Shown here: positions 55,726-64,000 of the stretch, piece by piece
Layout: every line of letters begins with the position of its first letter
Position numbering within the stretch: position 1 is the first letter of the stretch
Assembly: GCA_038503035.1 (NCBI GenBank)
Contig: JAVSML010024434.1
Coordinates: forward strand, 350,177-414,176
Length of the DNA stretch: 64,000 bases
Direction: 5' to 3'
DNA from: Crocodylus rhombifer
Lineage: Eukaryota; Chordata; Crocodylia; Crocodylidae
Position numbers and translations under genes: made by a program
The notes under the pieces: generated by a model
The model's database searches: none
The model's input: the letters and a program-made list of their open reading frames with translations, nothing else
Told to the model about the DNA's origin: nothing

Positions 55726-58082
55726 AGGTAGAGGTTGAGTGCCATAGTGATGTTGAATGGTAATTGTGCAGTAGGAGTTCCTGTTTAACCAGTTCTCAGG
55801 ATCTAAAGCATGGCATATACATGTGACTCTTAAAAGTCAAGGAAATCAGTGATGCTACTGGAAGGGTTAGCCCAAGTCATCAGCAGATTTCCAGAATGGC
55901 TTAGCCTGTAAGAGAGGCAAAGGAGCTGTATCTGGGCCCACAGGCATTTGACTGTGCCAAACCGCTGCACATGGGCATCCTCCATTTGGGGGAGAACTTA
56001 GCTGCAGTTCTTAGCTGTCATTCACTGACCCGCCATCCTGGGAGATGGTGAGAAGCAGAAAAGGGAACTATCAAGTTGCCAGTCTGATAGAGGAATGGAC
56101 CCAGGAGAAACTGCCCAGTCTCAAGCTTGTCGATGCACCATAACAGGCAAAAACTATAAGGGCTGGATCATTTAGCCCTTTGCATTTGTAGCAGGCCTCA
56201 AATGACTTAAATTCAGCTCTGATGGAAGTGCTTGGGTCTGAAGACTTACGTACAGTAGGTTGGTTCTCTGGGCCAGAGCTGTTGGAAGCACAAAGGAGCC
56301 GGTGGGGGACTGAGAGCCGCTGTAATTGAATCTCCTTTGGGATACAACAGTGAGGCACAACAACGAGACTGCTCAAAGTGCAGGGGCCAAGTCAGTACAG
56401 GCAAGGCAAGTATTCCTCCAGACATGTTGTTTCACGCCAGTCCCCATAACACATGGAGGAAAAAGCAGCAGAGGCCAGGCAGTCGGTTTGCCAAATCAGA
56501 ATTATTTCAGCAAAGCAAGCGAGTCCTCTGCTAGCCCCTGCTTTTCTGAAACGTCTTTTCTGAACAGCTAAGCCTGTTGCCCTGACAAAAAAGGTCTTAG
56601 CTCTTCATTTCCTCTTGGATGAACATTATCCTCTTCCCTGAGCTGAAATGCAGGAGCCTTCTCTCCAAGCAGTGCTGAGAGGTTTGCAAGAATATTGATA
56701 AACAACAGTCAGCATCGAGACTGCTTTGGACAGGCTCTCTTGTCTCTGTTACCAAAAGTCCTTTCTTCATCTGAAAATCTCGTTCAGTGCAGTTGTGCTC
56801 ACAGGCTACTCAGTGATGCATTTGCTGTTTATGTTACTTTAAACAGTGAACGGGAAAGAGAGAAAGGAAATGACCCTCCCTGGCATTTGGAAACCCCTTT
56901 ACAAAATGCCTTGGAAATATCTGTGCGCTGGTTTATTAATAAACTACTAAACTGGACACACACTTATTCATGGGATTCTTGGCAGAAGCTTGCCTCTTTG
57001 ATTACTCCTTGAATTCGCTCCTCCTCTATGAACCCAAAATGGATATTAAAAACAGAGGTAGAAAGTCAGTTTATAATGCAAGATTAAATCCCAGTGCTTT
57101 CTGAGTACCTCTTCCACTGCCACATTATTCCAGCATAGCACTGATGTAGATTCCAGTCCTGCTGCTGGAGGAGACAATGTAAAGAGACATTTTCAGTGAC
57201 TGAAATTCACTCATATTAGAGACTCATTTGCACCTTCGCAGAAATACCTCATGGGAACAATCAGCCCCTTAAAATAAAACGGGGTGACATCTTTCGACTT
57301 TCCATCCTTTGCTTTGTTCAGCAGGAGCTTTCCAAAGAGAAGAGCAGAACAAGGGACCGCGGCTAGGTCCCTAGACGATCTAGCAGTGCAAGTCATGCTA
57401 GACCGCCACAAAAATCCTGCTGTCTTACCAGGATCTGCTGACAGCTGTCCTTCAGCTTCATTGTGCATTCCCAGTCCGACACTGAAGGAGGAGCCCATGG
57501 TAATAGAAAATGAGCCTCGTCTGCCACCTTCTGGTTAAGATGATCCTCCCACAAGAACCGCACTGTGGAAGAATCTCACCAAACCAAGTGCTCATAGCCC
57601 AGGATCTGCACTTGCAGAAATATCAAAATCTCCCCTTTCCTTGCAACATTGTAAGGGCAAAGTCTCCTTCCAAAGATCCTACCAAAACCAGTCCCCTCCA
57701 ACTACAGTCATATTATGAATCACTGATACAAATAACGAGAACCTCTGGTGTCAGGCACATTGTTTAACTACTGCTGTTTTAGCTGGCTTATTTATTTGTC
57801 TGCTCTCTACACCTCTCACACAAATTTAAGTCCTTGGTCAAATGATGAACTTCACCTTTCACAGTGTGCTGTGTGGTCTTCAGTGCAAATGAGCGAGCGA
57901 GGTTCCTTTACAAGATCAAATTTGTTTCAGTCTCATAGCATGGTCAATCTCTGAAGATCAAGACCTCTCCCAGTCTTAGTATTAATCCTGAGTCTCCCAT
58001 CCAGAAGTCATACTCAGAGAGAGGCAAAGGATTTATTTTAAATGCAACTGTTACGATGCAGGTGAGGGTGCAAGTTAGGTTT
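55726..58082. other. Non-coding DNA, no confirmed gene
   Basis: About 2.4 kb. At 57284-57538 an 85-codon frame lies after an acceptor-like TTTGCTTTGTTCAG (about 57307-57320), but no protein family is recognised. No repeats were recognised. Confidence 0.4.
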
Positions 58083-58490
58083 GGAGAGGCTGAGGGACTT
58101 GGGACTCTTCAGCCTGGTGAAGAGAAGGCTCGGGGGGACTTGGTGGCAGCCTATAAGTATATAAGGGGGGTGCATCAGGATCTGGGAGAACACTTGTTCC
58201 CCATGGCTCCCTGAGGGATAACAAGGTCTAGCAGCTATAAACTTCTGGAAGGCCGATTTAGACTAGACATAAGGAAAAACTTTTTTACAGTCCAAGTGTC
58301 CAGGGTCTGGAACGGACTCCCCTTAGAGGTGGTGCAAGCACTTACTCTGGACTCATTCAGAAAATGCTTGGGTGTTTATCTTGCTGGGAGCATTTGACCC
58401 CAGCAGACTTCCTTCCTTACTATGACGGGGGCGCTGGACTCGATAATCTTGCAAGATGCCTTCCAGCTCCTAATGTCTATGAAATCTGTA
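58083..58490 (+). mobile_element. CR1 fragment, C-terminal ORF2 plus 3' end
   Basis: Plus-strand CR1 with RLRDLGLFSLVKRRLGGTW-like wording, a FRLDIRKNFFTVQVSRVWN-like block and a LPLEVVQALTLDSF-like block in broken frames, then a 3' UTR (GGGCGCTGGACTCGATAATC, CTTCCAGCTCCTAATGTCTA). Confidence 0.85.
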
Positions 58491-59569
58491 AGGGCAGTAC
58501 AGACAACAGGAAAGAACGAGAAGGAGAAGAGGCAGCTGTGATCTTCTTCTGGGAGACAGGGATGATGCCCCGTACTCAACTCTTAGTGTGTTTGCGTCTG
58601 ACAGAAATCTGTTGACTCCGAGCCTTGAGAAATCCCAAGTTGAGAACAAGCAAGGAGCCCACAGCCAATTTGGTGATTTTTTCTCAGATGTAATCACATG
58701 GTTTCCATTGCCCACCTTCTTCCTGTTACCATGTCCTTTCTTATGCTGCAGAGGGCACTGGTACTTTTTACTACATTTCTATGCACCAGACTCTGGCTAT
58801 AAAGAAAGCCCTATTTGCTAGAATCATTAATATGCAAGAGCTGTGAGCCAATAGTGAAAGGCTAGCATGAGGACACTGTGCTAAGGAAAAGGCCAGAACT
58901 TATCCCAGCAAAGAACAAGCTCCTGCTATAGACTGTAGGCAATAGTATCAGTTCTGTTCCCTGCAGGAGAAGCAATGCTGCTAGTATCAGGTAATCAAAG
59001 ACAAGGTAGACCACAACCAAGAACATAAACGTGGTGGCTCAGCTGGACACAGAACCATACCACAGGCTGCAGCACCTGGAGAAAGATGATGGTCTGTACT
59101 TTAGGAAAAATGAAAGGGAAATTAAAACGCATCGCATATCCTTCTTTTGCTCAAATGAGTGACCTCACCATGCCCACAGGCTTTAGCTACAAAATGCCCC
59201 CATCAGTGCAGTGCTAGTGGTGTAAGCAAATTATCAGCACTTCTTTCACCCTGGTATTTAGACCTTCTGTAATCAGCATTAGATGACATGAACAGAAGAA
59301 TGCCAGAGTCCTGTCTACACTAGCACCTCCACCATTGATACGCAGGCACTAGAGCAAACAATTTCAGACAGTCCTCAGCACAGACACAGCTGTAATGGGC
59401 CAGTCACTATCCTCCAATGGAGGAGGTAGGAGTCTTCTAAGCCTAAGGCACACTGTGGTCAGGATCTCTGCCACTGAATCTCCAACAAAAAGCCACGTGG
59501 AACTGAGGTAGTGGCTGTTATTTAAAGAGAGAATCACAGGAACACAAGAGACTTCAACAAGGCCTCACA
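58491..59569. other. Non-coding DNA, no gene seen
   Basis: About 1.1 kb, single-copy-looking, with no recognised element. Confidence 0.4.
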
Positions 59570-59577
59570 CCCTAACA

Positions 59578-60103
59578 CCAGGGTAGACAAAACAACCAAC
59601 ATCTGGTTGGTTGCCAGACTCCATTTTCCAGCAGCCCCTGCCCACATTGCTGTAGCTGGTTTCTAGGGAGACCCCAGCAGCAGCACAGGGCTGGGGTTTC
59701 CATGGAGACTGGCCCCAGCAGCACTGGCTGGGCAGGGAGCTGCTCCACGGCCGGGATCCTGCAGTGGTGACAGTGTAGTCTGGAGCTGGGGTAGAGCTGA
59801 AATCCACTGCCTGCACACCCTTGCCCGAGGCACGTAGGCAGTGGATCACAGTGCTGCCCCAGCTCTGAACCATGCTGTCAGTACTGCAAGATCCCAGCCC
59901 CGGAGCAGCTTGCCGCCCCGCTGTGCACCCTGCCAGCACTGCCGGGGCCGGTCTCCATGGAAACCCAGGCCCTGTGCTGTCATGGCCCCACTGTTGCTGG
60001 GGTCTCCACAGAAATTGGCAGCAGTGATGAGGCAGGGGCTGCTGGGAAACAGAGTCTGCCATGGGCCCGATCCAGCCCACGGGCCAGACTTTGCCTGGCC
60101 CTG
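59578..60103. mobile_element. 526-bp foldback hAT-type element
   Basis: The perfect 8-bp duplication CCCTAACA flanks it (59570-59577 and 60104-60111). Left end CCAGGGTAGACAAAAC; right end TTTGCCTGGCCCTG, which reverse-complements to CAGGGCCAGGCAAA. The two halves are broadly inverted: GGTTTCCATGGAGACTGGCC on the left pairs with GGCCGGTCTCCATGGAAACC on the right. Frames on both strands (for example 59565-60119 minus, 184 codons) reflect this palindrome and are not called as genes. Confidence 0.9.
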
Positions 60104-60111
60104 CCCTAACA

Positions 60112-60769
60112 TAACACACAGAGCAGCTGTTCCAGTCAGAAGAGTTGAGGTGATAGGTCAGACTCCCTTCCCTGCTCAGCTACTACAGCTTATCATTAAA
60201 GCAAGATTTGCACATGCCAAGATCACTGTAAGTGGCATGTGACTGGTACAGCTCTGTCAGTCCCCTCCCCTTACCTCTGTTTTTGTCTTCTGCCAGCAAT
60301 CTGTTCAGCACTCAGCTCTGGGGAATTGGGGCAGTTTTGCCCCATTAGCTGAAGAGGATCTGGGCTCCAGGGAGGTTCCTTACTCTCCTGAGCTGCATTT
60401 ACTGCAGTGTCTTAATTTCTTGCTTTGACTTTTCTAAGTCAGGGTTCTCAAGGAGCACATTTCATTCGGGGCCTTACAAGGCCTTTTTCAAATCCAACAT
60501 CCAGCAACTGAGCCAACCCCAGCACTTCCTGACATGTTGATATTCAAAGAGAGTCTCGAAAGCAGCTAAAATGAACCAGTTTTATTAATGTTTTCAGGGG
60601 CTGAACCTAGGCATCTTGCCCAAACTCACAATAAAGGAAGATTTAATCTTTTATACTCGTTGACTGCTATTTCTTCCCCTCCCACACCCTACCCACTCTT
60701 CCACACAAGCTATCAACAAACGTCTGGGACTGTTTAATACAGAAGGGCTTGCATTTCTCTAATAATACT
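60112..60769. other. Non-coding DNA, no gene seen
   Basis: About 660 bp with no recognised content. Confidence 0.4.
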
Positions 60770-60980
60770 ACACAGTAACACGTCACAGCACAAACTGATA
60801 ATACACTACTGCAGTGCATTATTAGGTTACTGTACAGTAGTGTCACTAAAAAGGCATGTGCCAGCACTACTGCACAGTAACACTGGTTACTGCGCATTAA
60901 TTTAAGACTTGATTATACAAGTACCAAATGTAATGTGCAGTAACTATAGCACATTAATGCATGTGTAGACATGCCCAGCC
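60770..60980. mobile_element. Palindromic MITE, copy 3
   Basis: The right end is GCATTAATGCATGTGTAGACATGCCC-like, with inverted ACTGCAGTGCATTATTAGGTT and CAGTAACACTGGTTACTG-like blocks inside. It shares TGTACAGTAGTGTCACTAAA and GTACCAAATGTAATGTGCAG wording with the copy at 43740-44905. The left end is diverged or truncated. Confidence 0.7.
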
Positions 60981-63900
60981 CTTTTGACTGAGTTACTCCA
61001 TCCTAGTCTGCAGACACTGTTCCCCTTCCCAAGTGTTTGTGAGCTCTGGCTCAGGTGTTTTTTCTGGTGACAGGAGACATAGGCTGGAGAGGAGACTCCG
61101 CGTTGACAGAGGCTTTCACCTTCAGCATAGATTAGACCAGTTTTCAGCCCTGACTTCTCAGAGCCCTTTTAAGAACTATTTGGGCATGAGTTTTGGAGCT
61201 GTTTTTTGGCTTTCCTGACCAGAAAGTACTGTTTTATACCTTTACATGGATGGTAAAATCTAAGGTTTGGCAGCAGTGAGCAGGCTGCTGCCAACAGCTC
61301 CTTGGGCTGCTTTAAGACACTATGCTCTGCAGTAGCACAGGCTTTTCAGGATATAATCCATATACAGAGCCCAGCTCGTGACAGGTAACAAACATAACCT
61401 TACTTATCTACATACTTCTTTGGAACTGAAGACAGGAAGTGATTCACTTAGGGACCGGGTTACTAAAAGAAACCAAGTTAGACACAAGCAGTCAGATTAA
61501 GGGATAATCATCTTTATGCATATCATTTCCTGGCACATTATTGTCTGAAATGAGTAGGCAAGATTGTGCTTCCGCCTAAGAAAGCTCAGTGCTGAGCTCA
61601 ATTTGAAAAGGAACTAAATTGGCTCCTTGACCTCATGTCTAACCACAAAACATAGAACTAGGTAAGATTCAAGTTTCCAGAAATTTGATCTTATGTATAG
61701 ATGACAAGGCCAGGGTCTCACAAAGCATTCAAACAAAACTCCTTGAAGTAGCTCAGCATCTGAAAAGTAACTGTTAACCTTTTACCTGCATGTTGATAAG
61801 CCAAATACGGATGTTATAAACACAACAGTGAATCAAAAGTGCTGGATTTCCAGAGTGAAGTCAGACTTCCAAGTGAAATTCATGGCTAGCTCCAGGCTTA
61901 GAGGCAGCGCTAGTTTTTTCATATCCCTGGAATCGTGCTGTGGTCTCTGAACAGCATGTTCTGTACGAACACTGCAAGTTAAAGCATCAACTCAAATGAA
62001 AACAAGCTACTGGAATACTAATCAGACTGAACTAGGAGCTGGCTCACAAGGTATGTGCAGGCCACAGCTGCCTAGCTGTTCTCAACATTTCTTTGCAGTC
62101 TGAGTTTGGCAGAGAAATGAGCCCCAGAGGAGCTCATGGAAAGTCGGAATTGCACTCATTAACTTACTTCAGAGTAGCTTAACAGAACACTTCTATGGTT
62201 ATCTGTCTACCTTTGGGTATGAACCTGACAACTTTCATCAGCTGAGGTCAGTCCTGACTGGCCTATGAACCAAAAGACCTCAATCTGCTCTACCTGACTT
62301 GTGAGAAGAGATAGGGGCCCCTCCCATTTATGGATCCAAATTTAACACAGGTACCCTCTCAAGTGCATGCACCCAACAAGCTTGTGGGCAAAGTTCCTAT
62401 GGCATTTCTGAGGGTTTGGGGCCAAAGGGTAAGGTCAAACTCGAATGCAGTCTCCATTCCCTCTGCAGCATCAGGGTGAAACGTACTGCCCTCAGATCAT
62501 GCAACAGGCCTTGTTGCAGCACCGGACAGAGAGCTAGCAGGGCTTTGTCTTTGCTCCTGTAAATTCCATGCCCCATAGGTTAAACACAGCACAGTCTAAG
62601 CTCTTCTGCCCATCAGTTGATTTCAATTTTTGAACAGGGGGGCTGCAAATGGTGTGGACATCATCACATATAACACAGCACATATTTCTCCAGTTAAAGG
62701 GAAATTATGTTTTATTTATGTGCTTGGGGGCTAGTACTAAATTATTCAGTTTAAGATCAAAGCAAAAACAAATATAACTCTTGGAATGTGCACTGATTTC
62801 CTAGATTATTTATAAACTTTAAAAAAGCACAACAAACTAGACAAAAAGTAGCTGAAATAGTCAAAAGATATAGTCTCATTAGTCCTGTAATCATTATAGT
62901 TAAATATATATCTCTTATTCAGATTCATCAAACAAAATGTAGCTGTCTTGAGTTTCTTGACCGTGCCTCCAGTAGTTCATTGTCAGTCATTTCTACACCT
63001 GAGTTAATATTATCACACCTGAGTTAAGGTTTTTAGCAATCTTCAAGACTGTGAAATAGAAGAGAGACATTACCAGGGATGGCTAACAGAGAGCAACATT
63101 GCAGAAGAAAGGATAGTTTGAGCTGTGGAGCATGAAGAATATTAAAAAAGAGAGACAGGGTTGTTAACAGGGAGTGAAGAAAGGTTATCAAGAATAAGGG
63201 AGATGATAATGAACCATAAAGTCAATTGACCCCATCAGCATTGTCTAAGTAGAAATGCTGCTGCCTCTCCCAGGCATCTGGCTTTAAAGTTTAGGTGGAG
63301 CAGGAGTGCAAAGGAGGGTACAACTGTAGCCCGCTTGGATCTTCCCCTGCTTCTGCCATATGGTGCACACAGGCAAGCTGGATGATTCAGGAAGGCTGGA
63401 TGACTATAGCACCACTTGAACCACCCGGGCAGGCAGGGCCATGGGAGAGAAGTCCCAGCAGCAGGGTGGCTTTATTGTGAATTGATGAGGTGGGGGCCTC
63501 CACAAGAGATCCAAATAGGCTGGCCCAAAAATAGCCGAAGTGATCAAGCATCATCCAAGGAGCACGTCAGCACAAGGTCACAGCCTGACTGGAACACAGC
63601 TGGTAGTAGCCAAAAGGGGGTTTCTGTAGAAAGCAGCACAGCCATTTCCAATGATTTTTTCATGACTCATAAAGGAGAGGGCTGAACAGGAACAGCCTCT
63701 TTTTTCTTGGTTGCGAAGGCAGAAGGAGCAACAACAGCCTGACACAAAAAGGCATTGGGCACTGTTCAGACACAAACATCTTCTGTCTGGCCACTCCTGA
63801 CAGGGATCAAGGTTACAAAAAGGTTGCACCCATGTGAATTGACAACAGTTATTATCCAGGGGCTCTACTGGGGGAGTTTCCAAAACAGAAATTATTAGGG

Positions 63901-64000
63901 ATTTTTTTTTTTTTATTAGGCTACCATTGAATTCCATTCAGATTAAATGAGCTGAATGGGCCACTGAAAAGAATGCACCAAGGACTCTTTGAGGACCTCT
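60981..64000. other. Non-coding DNA, no gene seen
   Basis: About 3 kb of AT-rich, single-copy-looking sequence with a T-rich run at 63903-63916. No exon, repeat or RNA gene was recognised. Confidence 0.45.

Noticed and set aside
59565..60119. 184-codon minus-strand frame
   Set aside because: Spans a foldback element and its duplications exactly, so it is a product of the palindrome and not a gene.
1..64000. A previously undescribed multi-gene system
   Set aside because: All multi-motif coding segments trace to CR1, ERV or gypsy elements; no cluster of unassigned genes was found.

Overview
The window is vertebrate chromosomal DNA, most likely from a sauropsid amniote (crocodilian or turtle fits best). 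The evidence is several CR1 LINE copies of different age, MIR/CORE-SINE-like remnants, hAT-type MITEs, a gammaretrovirus-like endogenous retrovirus (ERV), a decayed Ty3/gypsy element, a CpG island with a splice donor, and no bacterial-style gene density. No complete host protein-coding gene can be read. Nearly every recognisable coding segment belongs to a mobile element. I did not find a defence system, CRISPR array or other novel multi-gene system.

Layout. 1-6190: the 5' half of an ERV on the minus strand (5' LTR, tRNA-Arg-type primer site, gag, start of pol), interrupted inside the gag matrix region by a plus-strand CR1 with a long open RT frame (2272-4990). 6545-7735: an inverted pair of an unclassified repeat, one arm carrying a 377-bp MITE. 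7745-9930: a decayed CR1. 9931-19835: mostly single-copy-looking non-coding DNA with two sister 187-bp MITEs, a minus-strand CR1 and MIR remnants. 19836-24330: a nest in which an old CR1 is split by a GC-rich block and by a minus-strand CR1, itself split by a 1.1-kb LTR full of GC-rich tandem repeats. 25348-26712: a three-level nest (TIR element, then a minus-strand LTR, then a solo LTR of the same family as the ERV at 5618-6190).

26713-51900 is mainly unique intergenic or intronic DNA. It holds a CpG island with a GTGAGT donor (33420-34110), the best host-gene signal and probably a plus-strand first exon. It also holds a possible 71-nt exon at 39495, a tRNA-Gly-like pseudogene (38204-38270), CR1 fragments, a palindromic MITE family (39640, 43740, 60770), a 769-bp hAT-type element and a small second CpG-rich patch near 50400. 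51930-55725 is a decayed minus-strand Ty3/gypsy element recognised by RT motifs and an LTR-like end. 58083-64000 has one more CR1 fragment, a 526-bp foldback hAT-type element and non-coding DNA.

The order of insertion can be read from the nesting. The elements do not act together as a pathway; the window is an accumulation of independent insertions around what may be the 5' end of one host gene.
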